Source of the DNA: Chitinophaga flava
GTDB taxonomy: Bacteria > Bacteroidota > Bacteroidia > Chitinophagales > Chitinophagaceae
Direction of reading: 5' to 3'
Assembly (NCBI RefSeq): GCF_003308995.1
Contig: NZ_QFFJ01000001.1
Span: forward strand, 2,728,001-2,792,000
DNA: 64,000 bases
In this document: piece by piece, positions 17,671-26,399 of the stretch
How the letters are laid out: every line of letters starts with the position of its first letter
Position numbering within the stretch: position 1 is the stretch's first letter
Translations under genes and position numbers: made by a program
The notes under the pieces: generated by a model
Databases searched by the model: none
Seen by the model: the letters and a program-made list of their open reading frames with translations, nothing else
Told to the model about the DNA's origin: nothing

Positions 17671-18561
17671 ATGGATAACAAACAGCCATCCTTCAATGAG
17701 CAAGAACAAAATCCTTTAACAAGCCTTGATCAATGGGAAGATGCCGTACTGGAACGTTACCCCACACCTGAGAGTATTGCCACATCAAAATCCGTTGATG
17801 AATACCGTAACTATGATACGCCTGAAAGAGATACTGTGCGCGAGTTTTACCGGCTCAATCATACTTATCAGACCTACGATTTTGTAGTAGAGAAAAGAAA
17901 TAATTTCCTCCGGTTTGATAAAAAAGAAATGCCGGTATGGGAAGCCTTTCAGTTTCTGAATCAGCTGGTAGACGATTCAGATCCCGACACAGACCTGGAC
18001 CAGTTCCAGCACCTGCTGCAAACATCCGAAGCCATCAGAAACGACGGCCATCCCGACTGGATGGTGCTCACTGGCCTCATGCACGATATGGGCAAAGTAT
18101 TGTGTCTCTTCGGAGAACCACAATGGGCCGTAGTAGGAGACACCTTCCCCGTTGGCTGTCCTTACTCCGACAAAGTTGTTTATCCGGAGTTTTTCCGGAA
18201 TAATCCTGACTATCAAAACAAAGCCTATCAGGAAGGCTGCGGCATCTATCAGCGAGGATGCGGCCTGCGCAACGTTCATATGTCCTGGGGACATGATGAA
18301 TACGTATACCAGATGATGAAAGACCATCTTCCGGAATCAGGCCTGTACATGCTGCGCTACCATTCATTCTACGCCTGGCACCGGGAAGGCGCCTACGATT
18401 ATCTCCTCGATGATCATGACCGCGAAATGCTCAAATGGGTGAAGCTCTTCAACCCATATGATCTCTATTCCAAAAATCCGGTACCACCAGACTGGAACAA
18501 GCTTCGGCCTTATTATGAAGACCTGGTGGCCAAATACCTGCCGGCTACTTTAAAGTTCTGA
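17671..18561 (+). CDS. Inositol oxygenase (MIOX)
   Basis: 296 residues, close to the animal/plant enzyme length. MIOX is a cytoplasmic diiron oxygenase that cleaves myo-inositol with O2 to D-glucuronate. The metal ligands of the HD-type fold are all visible: RNDGHPDW (His), LMHDMGK (His-Asp), SWGHDEY (His), RYHSFYAWH (His) and LFNPYDLY (Asp). The substrate-loop region VGDTFPVGCPYSDKVVYPEF is also conserved. The next gene is a sodium/solute symporter and the divergent gene a LacI repressor, consistent with an inositol uptake and oxidation unit. No glucuronate-processing genes are in the window, so the product must enter a pathway encoded elsewhere. Confidence 0.96.
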   Translation: MDNKQPSFNEQEQNPLTSLDQWEDAVLERYPTPESIATSKSVDEYRNYDTPERDTVREFYRLNHTYQTYDFVVEKRNNFLRFDKKEMPVWEAFQFLNQLVDDSDPDTDLDQFQHLLQTSEAIRNDGHPDWMVLTGLMHDMGKVLCLFGEPQWAVVGDTFPVGCPYSDKVVYPEFFRNNPDYQNKAYQEGCGIYQRGCGLRNVHMSWGHDEYVYQMMKDHLPESGLYMLRYHSFYAWHREGAYDYLLDDHDREMLKWVKLFNPYDLYSKNPVPPDWNKLRPYYEDLVAKYLPATLKF

Positions 18562-18593
18562 TAATTCTGAAAAACCGTCCACATACTGTCCTG

Positions 18594-18637
18594 CACTGAA
18601 TATGAGCGTCCCCTTTGGGGGATTGCGAAATTCAGTG
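18594..18637 (+). other. Hairpin between the inositol oxygenase and symporter genes
   Basis: CACTGAAT (18594-18601) pairs with ATTCAGTG (18630-18637), enclosing a second inner stem TCCCC/GGGGA (18609-18622). No U-run follows, so it may be an mRNA processing element rather than a terminator. Confidence 0.4.
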
Positions 18638-18690
18638 TATCTTATCAACCACAGCAATTCCACACCTTATCCAACTTACACATCCACCGC

Positions 18691-20319
18691 ATGAACAAGC
18701 TGCATCAGGCTGACTACATCGTTTTCTTCATCTACTTCCTTGCCATTGCCTCTTACGGCTATTACATCTACCACAGAAAAAAAACAGCTGCCACCAGTTC
18801 CCGTGATTTTTTTCTGGCCGAAGGATCGTTGACCTGGTGGGCTATCGGCGCCTCACTCATAGCTTCCAATATCTCGGCAGAACACTTCATCGGTATGTCC
18901 GGCTCCGGGTTTGCACTGGGCCTCGCCATCTCCACCTATGAATGGATGGCCGCTGCCACCCTGATCATCGTGGCTGTATTTTTTATACCACTGTACCTGA
19001 AGAATAAGATATACACCATGCCACAGTTTCTGGCCAAAAGGTATAATGATAAAGTCAGTACTGTAATGGCTGTATTCTGGTTGCTGGTATATGTATTCGT
19101 CAACCTCACTTCCATCATCTACCTCGGCGCACTGGCCATTGCTTCCATCTCTGCCATCCCATTTGAATGGTGTATAGCAGGGCTCTGTATTTTCGCAGTT
19201 ATCGTTACGCTCGGTGGTATGAAAGTGATCGGCTACACCGATGTAGTACAGGTGGCCGTGCTGATCATCGGCGGCCTCGTCACCACCTATCTTGCGCTCT
19301 CCTTACTATCAGAGAAATTCGGTTATGGAAGCCATATCCTGCAAGGCTTGTCTGTACTGCGAAAAGAAGCACCTTCACATTTTCATATGATCTTCAGCAG
19401 TGACCATCCGTATTATAAAGACCTTCCAGGCCTGTCCGTCTTGATCGGTGGTATGTGGATCAACAATCTCGCTTATTGGGGATGTAATCAGTATATCACA
19501 CAACGCGCACTGGGAGCCAATTTACAGACGGCACGCAAAGGGATATTATTTGCGGCTTTCCTGAAACTGCTGGTCCCCGTGATTGCTGTGCTGCCGGGCA
19601 TTGTAATGTTTGTACTGCACAAAAATGGTATGTTTCAACAGGAGATGACCGATGCGACTGGCACCATCAAACCGGACCACGCGTATCCTACCCTGATGAA
19701 CCTGCTACCGCCAGGCCTCAAAGGTGTAGCGTTTGCTGCACTCACAGCAGCCATCGTGGCCTCTTTGGCAGGAAAAGCCAACAGTATCTCCACCATCTTC
19801 TCACTGGATATCTATAAAAAATTCTTTCAGCCTGCTGCCAGCGAAAAACAATTGGTCAACGTTGGCCGCTGGGCTGTTATCATCGCCATGCTACTGGCTG
19901 CCATCGTCACACCTTCGCTGCGATCACTCGACCAGGCCTATCAGTTCATTCAGGAATATGTCGGGTTTATCTCTCCTGGTGTATTGGCTATATTCCTGCT
20001 CGGCTTTTTCTGGAAAAGAACAACAGCCGGAGCAGCACTCACCGGCGCGCTACTCACCATCCCCATATCAACCGTACTCAAGTTCCTGCCAGCATGGACC
20101 CATGGCGCTTTTCCTGACTATCCATTCCTCGACCGCATGTCTATCACTTTTGTATTGATTGTACTGATCATGATAGCGATCAGCATCATAAGGCCCACAG
20201 ACGCAGAAGGTCAGGCTATCGAAATAGACAAGTCCATGTTCCGCACCACACCGGGTTTTGTCGTGGGCTCAGTAATCATCGTGGGTATTCTGACGGCTTT
20301 ATATACCGTGTTCTGGTGA
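18691..20319 (+). CDS. Sodium/solute symporter (SSS family), probably an inositol or sugar transporter
   Basis: 542 residues with about 14 membrane segments. The start DYIVFFIYFLAIASYGYYIY, then FFLAEGSLTWWAIGASLIAS and NISAEHFIGMSGSGFALGLA match the SGLT/SMIT branch of the SSS family (LeuT fold, sodium-coupled). ARKGILFAAFLKLLVPVIAV and the LTAAIVASLAGKANSISTIF helix are family core regions. It lies 129 bases downstream of the inositol oxygenase gene in the same direction, so myo-inositol is the best substrate guess; glucose or glucuronate remain possible. The 3' end overlaps the convergent membrane-protein gene by 21 bases. Confidence 0.92.
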   Translation: MNKLHQADYIVFFIYFLAIASYGYYIYHRKKTAATSSRDFFLAEGSLTWWAIGASLIASNISAEHFIGMSGSGFALGLAISTYEWMAAATLIIVAVFFIPLYLKNKIYTMPQFLAKRYNDKVSTVMAVFWLLVYVFVNLTSIIYLGALAIASISAIPFEWCIAGLCIFAVIVTLGGMKVIGYTDVVQVAVLIIGGLVTTYLALSLLSEKFGYGSHILQGLSVLRKEAPSHFHMIFSSDHPYYKDLPGLSVLIGGMWINNLAYWGCNQYITQRALGANLQTARKGILFAAFLKLLVPVIAVLPGIVMFVLHKNGMFQQEMTDATGTIKPDHAYPTLMNLLPPGLKGVAFAALTAAIVASLAGKANSISTIFSLDIYKKFFQPAASEKQLVNVGRWAVIIAMLLAAIVTPSLRSLDQAYQFIQEYVGFISPGVLAIFLLGFFWKRTTAGAALTGALLTIPISTVLKFLPAWTHGAFPDYPFLDRMSITFVLIVLIMIAISIIRPTDAEGQAIEIDKSMFRTTPGFVVGSVIIVGILTALYTVFW

Positions 20320-21285
20320 GGCTGATTCCGCACGCTGCCTGATCACCTGCAGGATATTGTTTTGTATATCCTTCATGATCCAGGATGCCCACCAGCTGGC
20401 ATAAAAATTAAAGGAGGTAGTGAGTTTGAAATAACTGTAAAGATGAAGCCGGTAATAGCCGTTGGCCATCGGTTGCAGTTCATACGCTCCTGTCAGCACA
20501 TCAAAATATTTTCCACCAATCACCACATGTTCATCCATGGTAGTAGAAGGAATATTGTAGGGATCTGCCTTGATAACGAAATGCATACTACGTTGATGGC
20601 TATACGCAGTAACTGTTTCGTCAAATACCAGTCCTTTATCAAAAACAGCTTTGCGGTAAGCGCCTACTCCTTCATAGTTTAACTCGGCTTTGATAGGACG
20701 GGGAAAACCAAGCATACGGGTAAACCAACCCTTATCCTGTTTTGCCGTTATTTCGCCAACGCGGGTTACATTTCTCCAGATATTTTCCTTGCTGGCATGA
20801 ATATCAATGTATGTATATGCTCTGTATTGTCCAGGTATCTTTTTGATCAGTTGTTCTGCCGGGGAAACAACCAATGGCAGCAAGGCGATGAGTGATACAT
20901 ATATCCGTTCCTTTTTCTCACCTTTCAACTTATACCGGGCGGCCACTTTACCTCCCAGTGAAGCTGCCACCAGAAACAAAGGCAATACCATCAGCCAACA
21001 TGCCCATCCTTCCCATCCTAAAAGAAGCGTCAATAGAAAAAAAGCAACAATAGGCACCCAGGGCATAAAAATACGGTACACCCTGCGGGCCGCGTTTTCT
21101 TTAGAAGACAGGTAAATAGTGAGTGCACCTATCCCAAAAGGCACCAGAAAAAGAAAGGACAATCCCATTACTGAATAGATAGCTTCTACAGTATTCAAAC
21201 CGAATACAAAACGCATAGCCAGGCCAAAGAGCAAAGGGATAACAATAATCGCAGGGACTCTAAAATTTGAATGATGGGTTGGCAT
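20299..21285 (-). CDS. Membrane protein with cytosolic SRPBCC-like domain
   Basis: 328 residues. Four to five hydrophobic segments in the first 160 residues (VPAIIVIPLLFGLAMRFVFG, SFLFLVPFGIGALTIYLSS, MPWVPIVAFFLLTLLLGW, CWLMVLPLFLVAASLGG). From about 175 on is a soluble SRPBCC/START-like domain (YIDIHASKENIWRNVTRVGE, then LHLYSYFKLTTSFNFYASWW). This architecture is known from uncharacterised Bacteroidetes proteins. It begins 35 bases downstream of the monooxygenase gene and may be co-transcribed with it. Function unknown; lipid or hydrophobic ligand binding is an inference. Confidence 0.75.
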   Translation of the reverse strand: MPTHHSNFRVPAIIVIPLLFGLAMRFVFGLNTVEAIYSVMGLSFLFLVPFGIGALTIYLSSKENAARRVYRIFMPWVPIVAFFLLTLLLGWEGWACWLMVLPLFLVAASLGGKVAARYKLKGEKKERIYVSLIALLPLVVSPAEQLIKKIPGQYRAYTYIDIHASKENIWRNVTRVGEITAKQDKGWFTRMLGFPRPIKAELNYEGVGAYRKAVFDKGLVFDETVTAYSHQRSMHFVIKADPYNIPSTTMDEHVVIGGKYFDVLTGAYELQPMANGYYRLHLYSYFKLTTSFNFYASWWASWIMKDIQNNILQVIRQRAESASPEHGI

Positions 21286-21320
21286 AAATAGAACTTATGC
21301 CTGCAAGATAGCTACATCCA

Positions 21321-22538
21321 TCAGTATTTCATTTTCCAGTCAAGTCGGTATTTATACAGCCAGTCTGCATTTTTTGCTGCAAACAGCGGGATCAGCAAAG
21401 CCATCAACCACTCCCGGATTTTAGCCTGCCAGGGTTTAAGGATGGTCTTTGTGGCACCTCTTCTTCTTCCTTCTGCTACAATCTTTTCTACCCTCGGCTT
21501 ACGGTCGTTTTCAAATTTACGGAAAGCGGCTGCATAGGAACCCACGCCGGCATCACGCAGCAGCATTGCCAGATACATGGCATCTTCCAACGCCATGGAG
21601 GCTCCCTGGCCGGCATTAGGGCTTACGGCATGTGCTGCATCACCGATCAGCAATACCCGGTCCTTATGCCAGGTAGGAAGAGATGCGATATCTGACACAT
21701 TTACCTTCAGTACCTTTTCTGTATTGGTAATCAGAGCAGCTACCGGGGCATGGTAATCGTGGTACCGTTCCAGCATCGTGGCTTTTACGTCTTCCAGCGT
21801 AGTAGATTCCAGTTCAGCTTTGGTAAAAGGTTCATCAGAAGGGAGATTGGACCACCACATAGCCATATCATTACCGGCTGCGCAATAACCGAAAAATCCG
21901 TTGTTACCGAAAGTGAAGTTGAGGCTGTTGATTTCGCGGGTTGTTAATTGGGGTACGGCAGAAAGAGGAGTGAAACCGCCGTAATTTTTCATGCCTGTAA
22001 AAGCCGGAGTAGGCCCCTCCGGAAAAAGAAGCTGCCGGGTAGCAGAGTGTACACCATCTGCTCCAATCAGTATATCACCTACTGCCTGGGAACCATCTGC
22101 GAATACAGCAGTAACACCCTGTTCATCCTGACGGATATCACAAAGTCTTTTTTCATATTGAATTTTAAGGCCCTGTGCATGGATTTCTTCCAGCAAAATA
22201 TCATATAATGCAGCGCGGGAAAGGCTTACACCTGGTTGCCCATATTTTTCCGGAGAACCGTTTTGTATATGGCCGATCACTTTGCCTTTGCCATTACGCA
22301 TACAAAACTCTTCCGCTATAGCACCTGCATCAATTATTTTTTGTGCCAGGCCCAGGGTATTCAGCACATTCATACCATTGGGAGCGATATTAAACCCACC
22401 GCCGGCAGAAGCCCTGTAAGTATATGCTTCATAAACACTGCAGGAAATGCCGGCCTTTTTCAGGAAGAGCGCCAGCGCCAGGCCACTGATGCCGCCACCG
22501 GCAATAAGTATATGGAAGTTTGTTGGGAGCTGTGTCAT
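21321..22538 (-). CDS. FAD-dependent monooxygenase (salicylate-hydroxylase-like)
   Basis: 405 residues from ATG 22538; a GTG at 22571 is a less likely start. Class A flavoprotein monooxygenase signatures: the dinucleotide fold ILIAGGGISGLALALFLKKA, the DG motif ILIGADGVHSATR and the GD motif VLLIGDAAHAVSPNAGQGAS. It is expected to use NAD(P)H and O2 to hydroxylate an aromatic or similar compound in the cytoplasm. Some relatives inactivate tetracyclines, but the specific features of Tet(X) were not found. Neighbouring SRPBCC proteins and an AraC regulator suggest an inducible xenobiotic or secondary-metabolite response. Confidence 0.9.
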   Translation of the reverse strand: MTQLPTNFHILIAGGGISGLALALFLKKAGISCSVYEAYTYRASAGGGFNIAPNGMNVLNTLGLAQKIIDAGAIAEEFCMRNGKGKVIGHIQNGSPEKYGQPGVSLSRAALYDILLEEIHAQGLKIQYEKRLCDIRQDEQGVTAVFADGSQAVGDILIGADGVHSATRQLLFPEGPTPAFTGMKNYGGFTPLSAVPQLTTREINSLNFTFGNNGFFGYCAAGNDMAMWWSNLPSDEPFTKAELESTTLEDVKATMLERYHDYHAPVAALITNTEKVLKVNVSDIASLPTWHKDRVLLIGDAAHAVSPNAGQGASMALEDAMYLAMLLRDAGVGSYAAAFRKFENDRKPRVEKIVAEGRRRGATKTILKPWQAKIREWLMALLIPLFAAKNADWLYKYRLDWKMKY

Positions 22539-22645
22539 AAAATAGAGGTTTATACCCCAAAATTGCGACACAGCCCCCAGTTGGTCAACCGACGTTAGGT
22601 AAACAAAGGCAGGAAACCGGTGAAAGCCGGTTTTTTACCGGTTAT

Positions 22646-23098
22646 TTAATTGGACTCTGCCACTTTTTTAATCTCTGTCAGGATAGAAGCCCAGCCACCG
22701 GCCTCCATCGCTTCCTTGTATCTTCTGTCACCCTCAGCCACTGTCGTATAATCGCCTTGGCTTACCTGCAGCAGGGTCTGGCCATTCTGATCAGACAACC
22801 GGTAAGTTACTTTCAGGTAGTTTTCAGAAGCATCGTCGATGTTGGAGTTGGGATCAATAGTAGTATATACCAGCAACTCATTGGGGATGATCTCTTCGAT
22901 CACGCCTTTTACAGCTACCAGCTCCTTACCTTCATGTATCATGGTCCACAGCAGTTCACTGCCCTTTTTCCAGTCGGATACTGTTTCACAACCATACATA
23001 TACTGTTTGGTTTTTTCCGGGTTCACCAGTGTATCCCATACTACATTAGCAGGAGCGTTGATAGTAATATCATTTCTTAAGAAGAATCCTTGGCTCAT
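22646..23098 (-). CDS. SRPBCC/AHSA1-family protein
   Basis: 150 residues, cytoplasmic. LRNDITINAPANVVWDTLVN and PEKTKQYMYG are the start of the AHSA1/START hydrophobic-pocket fold, with LLVYTTIDP and the C-terminal helix GGWASILTEIKKVAES completing it. Members often bind hydrophobic ligands or act as regulator partners. The gene follows the AraC regulator by 83 bases and precedes the monooxygenase by 107 bases, with a weak inverted repeat (AACCGGT/ACCGGTT, 22615-22643) between the latter. Confidence 0.88.
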   Translation of the reverse strand: MSQGFFLRNDITINAPANVVWDTLVNPEKTKQYMYGCETVSDWKKGSELLWTMIHEGKELVAVKGVIEEIIPNELLVYTTIDPNSNIDDASENYLKVTYRLSDQNGQTLLQVSQGDYTTVAEGDRRYKEAMEAGGWASILTEIKKVAESN

Positions 23099-23181
23099 AT
23101 AATTATTTTTTAGGTAGACAGTTATTTTTCATTGTAGTAGTCCTACAAAAGTAAAATGCCGGATATCAGGAGCGTTGCACA

Positions 23182-24084
23182 TTACGGATTATTTCTAACC
23201 GAAAACGGAGTGATACCAAATTTCTTTTTAAAGGCGTTGTTGAAATGCTGTGGGGTAGCATATCCCAGCTCGGCAGCTATCTCAGCGGCTGTTTTGCGCG
23301 TATCCCGCAGATATTGATGGGCTAGTTGTAACCGTTGATCAGCCAGATAACCAAACACAGTATTATTGAACTTTTCTTTGAAGCCCCGTTTTAGTTTGTA
23401 TTCATTTAATCCGACTGTTTTGGCGATCTCAGTAAGGCTGGGTGGGGAATCCAGCCGGGTATTGATCAGATCGCGGACAGCGATGATTTTTTCTGTGTCC
23501 TGTTTATTTTTTAAGAATGGATTGGCTTTACTGGCAGCCATATTACAGGATTCGGCAGACAGTACCAGCAGCTCCAGGGCTTTTGACAACAGAAACAGCC
23601 GCTGAAAATCACCGGCATACTTGCTGTGCATAACCTGGGAGATGACTTGCTCTATCTGTGTATCTACGGCGCCCCAGGTATCGGAAAACAGAACGGGCTT
23701 ACCCAGCACAATACATTCCGCAAAACGCTTCAACTGGTCGCTTGCGTTTTGGGTGAAACTCAGGAAGGTCTCTCTTGGAAACTGCACCCCGAAAGTCTCT
23801 ATTTCCAGGGCTTTATTCTGTACCACGATATCAAAAGGATGGGAGTACATGATATTGTGATGACCGCCTACCAGATCAAATGTTCGTCCCAGTTGCTGAT
23901 AAGTAAAGAGGTAATCCCCCCTGAGACCGAAGTGCAGCCTCACCACATCATTGTCACTATGGGCGGGGTAGGTAAATAGTTCTCTGAATGAAGACAGACC
24001 GTGTCCGATGAGGATACCATCGCAGGTCCAGGTCGTCATACTGATGTTCCCGTTAGGATAGGTTATAACTTTTTTCTCTTCCAT
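23182..24084 (-). CDS. AraC-family transcriptional regulator
   Basis: 300 residues. The N-terminal ligand domain is not a recognised cupin but contains LTVG-type strands (LHFGLRGDYLFTYQQLGRTF, HNIMYSHPFDIVVQNKALEI). The C-terminal double helix-turn-helix is clear: PPSLTEIAKTVGLNEYKLKR, then KTAAEIAAELGYATPQHFNN and AFKKKFGITPFSV. Likely regulates the SRPBCC and monooxygenase genes downstream on the same strand, an inference from order. Confidence 0.92.
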   Translation of the reverse strand: MEEKKVITYPNGNISMTTWTCDGILIGHGLSSFRELFTYPAHSDNDVVRLHFGLRGDYLFTYQQLGRTFDLVGGHHNIMYSHPFDIVVQNKALEIETFGVQFPRETFLSFTQNASDQLKRFAECIVLGKPVLFSDTWGAVDTQIEQVISQVMHSKYAGDFQRLFLLSKALELLVLSAESCNMAASKANPFLKNKQDTEKIIAVRDLINTRLDSPPSLTEIAKTVGLNEYKLKRGFKEKFNNTVFGYLADQRLQLAHQYLRDTRKTAAEIAAELGYATPQHFNNAFKKKFGITPFSVRNNP

Positions 24085-24276
24085 TTTAGCAGACAGCAGC
24101 AGGGCTGCAGTTTCCTAAAGGTACATACATTTTTTGCTTACGGGAATGGGAGAGCGGGTGAAGGGGAGGAGGGGGCGCATAAGGCCTCTGAAGAACGCAA
24201 ACAAAACGGAAGGGGCTGTATACTCCATCATGTTGGCGTTCTTCTGTTATGGAAAAGTGCTGGTGCCTTTACAGGA

Positions 24277-24666
24277 TCAGTGTGCCCAGGGGTTCTGATA
24301 AACTGAATTGTTCAGTTTCAGTTCACGGGCAGAAAGGGACAACTGGATCTGCAAAGGTTGTTCATTAGCGGCATTGAACTGCTCGGTATACCCAACACAA
24401 AAGGCGTCGGTAAACTTCAGTTCTTTCAGCCTGGACATGGAGTCGCGGCGGAAAAAAATGATGCTGCCGTTTTTCGTTTGGGTATTGGAGACCATCCAGT
24501 CAAAAAGATGGGTTTCGCCGGCAGATTCTATTACCAGGTTGATAACACCTCCTTTGGGGCGGGCTGCAGGCTTTCCATTGTGGTCTGTTTGCTGACTGAA
24601 GGAAAAGTCGCACTCCAGGATGTTCATTTCTTCTCCGTCGATGTTGAGAACTGCTTTAAAAGACAT
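24277..24666 (-). CDS. Orphan type VI secretion needle protein (TssD/Hcp, Bacteroidetes type)
   Basis: 129 residues from ATG 24666; a TTG at 24684 would add six. MSFKAVLNIDGEEMNILECD, FSFSQQTDHNGKPAARPKGG, HLFDWMVSN and GSIIFFRRDSMSRLKELKFT match the TssD/Hcp tube protein of the Bacteroidetes T6SS (subtype iii). Hcp stacks as hexameric rings and also carries effectors. No other T6SS gene is present, so this is a solitary copy that probably feeds an apparatus encoded elsewhere or has been repurposed. It has about 190 bases of non-coding sequence on its downstream side. Confidence 0.85.
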   Translation of the reverse strand: MSFKAVLNIDGEEMNILECDFSFSQQTDHNGKPAARPKGGVINLVIESAGETHLFDWMVSNTQTKNGSIIFFRRDSMSRLKELKFTDAFCVGYTEQFNAANEQPLQIQLSLSARELKLNNSVYQNPWAH

Positions 24667-24807
24667 AAATAATCCGGTTAACAAGTCTGCTGCAAAACAG
24701 GCAGACAGGAAAAAATATGGTATACAGCCTGAAAATACGATTTATCCTTATACAGACAGCATTCTTTCCTTTAATTTTTTAGGAATTCCGGATAAAATAT
24801 GTCGGGA

Positions 24808-25497
24808 TCAGATGAGGTCAAAAGCCTGTGCAAAACTGGTCAGGTCATAACCCGACTGGGCCCCTATCTTGCTTTTAATATTCCGGCGATGGGTAACGGC
24901 TGTTTTTTCCGAGATATGCACTTTTTCTGCTATTTCCCCTGCACTGAAACCCAATGCCATCAAGCGAAGGATTTCCTTTTCCCGTTTGGTAAGTGCGGCA
25001 AAAATATGCTGGTTTCTCCGCAGGAAATTATTTTCTTCCAGCAGCCGGTTTACTTTACTGGAAACATGATGCAGCGGATCGATGGGAATGGCGCAGGTGA
25101 TCACATGGGTAGGTATTCCTTTGGCATTGCGCATAAATACACGGGTAGTGCCCAGGTGCCAGGACCAGTCGAGGTGGCGGGCCAGCCTCACCTGCTGAAA
25201 AAAGGTCACTGCGGCATCTTTCTCTGCCGGAGCACTCAGCATGGCGGTAATCTTAGGCAGATAGTCTGCCACATCATGCGGACTAAAATAAGTGTCGTAA
25301 TAGCTATGCCCCATGGCCTGCAACGTTTCCATCGAAACGTCCAGCTGACGCCGCCCGTTCTCTGACATATATTCCACGTAATCCTTCTCCACGTTCATAA
25401 CAATAAATACTGCCGGCAACTCACGCTCTATTGCCTGCAGGGCTTTCAGCTTGTCTTCAAGACTGGTAGCCTCGGATAATACGGTATACGTACTCAT
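24808..25497 (-). CDS. LuxR-family regulator with PAS-like sensor
   Basis: 229 residues. Residues about 15-150 look PAS-like (ELPAVFIVMNVEKDYVEYMS, YFSPHDVADYLPKITAML). The C-terminal LuxR helix-turn-helix is ALTKREKEILRLMALGFSAG, EIAEKVHISEKTAVTHRRNI and KSKIG. No receiver domain, so it probably senses a small molecule or redox signal directly. Divergent from the second Crp/Fnr gene; the 266-bp gap holds a direct repeat and a hairpin. Confidence 0.9.
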   Translation of the reverse strand: MSTYTVLSEATSLEDKLKALQAIERELPAVFIVMNVEKDYVEYMSENGRRQLDVSMETLQAMGHSYYDTYFSPHDVADYLPKITAMLSAPAEKDAAVTFFQQVRLARHLDWSWHLGTTRVFMRNAKGIPTHVITCAIPIDPLHHVSSKVNRLLEENNFLRRNQHIFAALTKREKEILRLMALGFSAGEIAEKVHISEKTAVTHRRNIKSKIGAQSGYDLTSFAQAFDLI

Positions 25498-25580
25498 GTC
25501 CTGCTATATAGTGTATAGGAAATAATTCTGTGTGGTTGATTTTTGATGCTCTCTGCAGCAAATGTATATAAAAAACAGAT

Positions 25581-25611
25581 AAGGGTCCTCTTCACGAAGA
25601 AGATGACCCTT
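25581..25611 (+). terminator. Hairpin with T-run in the divergent luxR/crp gap
   Basis: AAGGGTCCTCTTC (25581-25593) pairs with GAAGATGACCCTT (25599-25611) with one mismatch, followed by TTTTTGGGGG. It has the form of a plus-strand terminator but no plus-strand gene precedes it, so it could end a short RNA or sit in the luxR leader on the minus strand. Confidence 0.45.
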
Positions 25612-25636
25612 TTTTGGGGGTAAAAATATGATGATC

Positions 25637-25667
25637 TGTGACAGTATTAACTTAGTGTGACAGTATT
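25637..25667. promoter_or_regulatory. Direct repeat TGTGACAGTATT x2 upstream of the second Crp/Fnr gene
   Basis: Identical 12-bp units at 25637-25648 and 25656-25667, 19 bases apart, about two helical turns. Each starts with TGTGA, a Crp-type half-site, suggesting autoregulation; the LuxR protein is the alternative ligand. Confidence 0.5.
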
Positions 25668-25763
25668 GGTCTATAAATTTCTCTTACCAACAAAGGTAAG
25701 TGAAGTGAATGATTGTTAAAATACCTAGTAGTGAGTATTTTTAAATTCCCGATAACATCATAC

Positions 25764-26342
25764 ATGAAAAAAACAACCCTCACTTTTGAAGCATCCGTCC
25801 TTCAAAACGCCCAACTGGATAGCATTTCAAAAGAAATGTTATTTAACGCAGCACAAACACAAGTGGTCAAACAAGGTGACTATCTATTAACAGAAGGACA
25901 AATCTGCCAACATATATGGCTGGTGGAAAAGGGCGCCTGCCGCGCATTCTACGATAATAACCATAAAGAAATCAATACCGCTTTTTTCTTCGAACAGGCA
26001 TTTATCACCAACATGAAAAGTCTGCGTAACAACGAACCTTCCCTTTATCATCTGCAGGCAATAGAAGCCACCACCTTATTACGCTGGCGTAAAGAAGAGC
26101 TGACAGCACTGTATCAGCAATCGTCCGCCATAGCCGCCTATGGCACCGCACAACTCGAACAACTCGCCATCACCAGCGAAGCCCATGCCGACTGGTTAAA
26201 AGTGCTAAACCCCGAAGAACGTTACGAGTACATCCTGCAACATCAGCCTCAATTAGTGCAACGTGTATCTATTACACAACTAAGTTCCTATATCGGTATC
26301 TCCCGGGAAACCCTCAGTCGCATCCGGCGCCGCGTTTTGTGA
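25764..26342 (+). CDS. Crp/Fnr-family transcriptional regulator (second copy)
   Basis: 192 residues from ATG 25764; the TTG at 25713 would add 17 residues unlike the family. The beta-roll includes VVKQGDYLLTEGQICQHIWL and KGACRAFYDNNHKEINTAFF; the helix-turn-helix is RVSITQLSSYIGISRETLSR. The latter differs at only a few positions from the regulator at 15453-16022, marking them as paralogues. It is followed by an NTF2-like gene, and its stop codon lies inside the predicted operator at 26338-26353. Confidence 0.92.
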   Translation: MKKTTLTFEASVLQNAQLDSISKEMLFNAAQTQVVKQGDYLLTEGQICQHIWLVEKGACRAFYDNNHKEINTAFFFEQAFITNMKSLRNNEPSLYHLQAIEATTLLRWRKEELTALYQQSSAIAAYGTAQLEQLAITSEAHADWLKVLNPEERYEYILQHQPQLVQRVSITQLSSYIGISRETLSRIRRRVL

Positions 26343-26353
26343 CGTTTGACACA
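26338..26353. promoter_or_regulatory. Crp/Fnr-type operator upstream of the second NTF2-like gene
   Basis: TGTGACGTTTGACACA is a near-palindrome matching the perfect site at 15433-15448 in 12 of 16 bases, with one mismatch to the TGTGA-N6-TCACA consensus. Its centre is about 31 bases upstream of a perfect -7 box, near the position used for activation. Confidence 0.65.
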
Positions 26354-26375
26354 ACTGCCATCTGTTCCATGCCGG

Positions 26376-26383
26376 TACCTTTG
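26376..26383 (+). promoter_or_regulatory. Bacteroidetes -7 box TACCTTTG of the NTF2-like gene
   Basis: Exact TAnnTTTG match 17 bases before the ATG at 26400. A standard -33 box is absent at the usual distance, fitting an activator-dependent promoter with the upstream Crp-like site. Confidence 0.55.
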
Positions 26384-26399
26384 TTTAAAAGCCAATACC

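Noticed and set aside
21321..22538. Tet(X)-type tetracycline resistance gene
   Set aside because: General class A monooxygenase motifs are shared, but the rest of the sequence resembles salicylate-hydroxylase-like enzymes and no Tet(X)-specific stretch was recognised.
24277..25497. Type VI secretion cluster
   Set aside because: Only the Hcp/TssD gene is present; neighbours are regulators.
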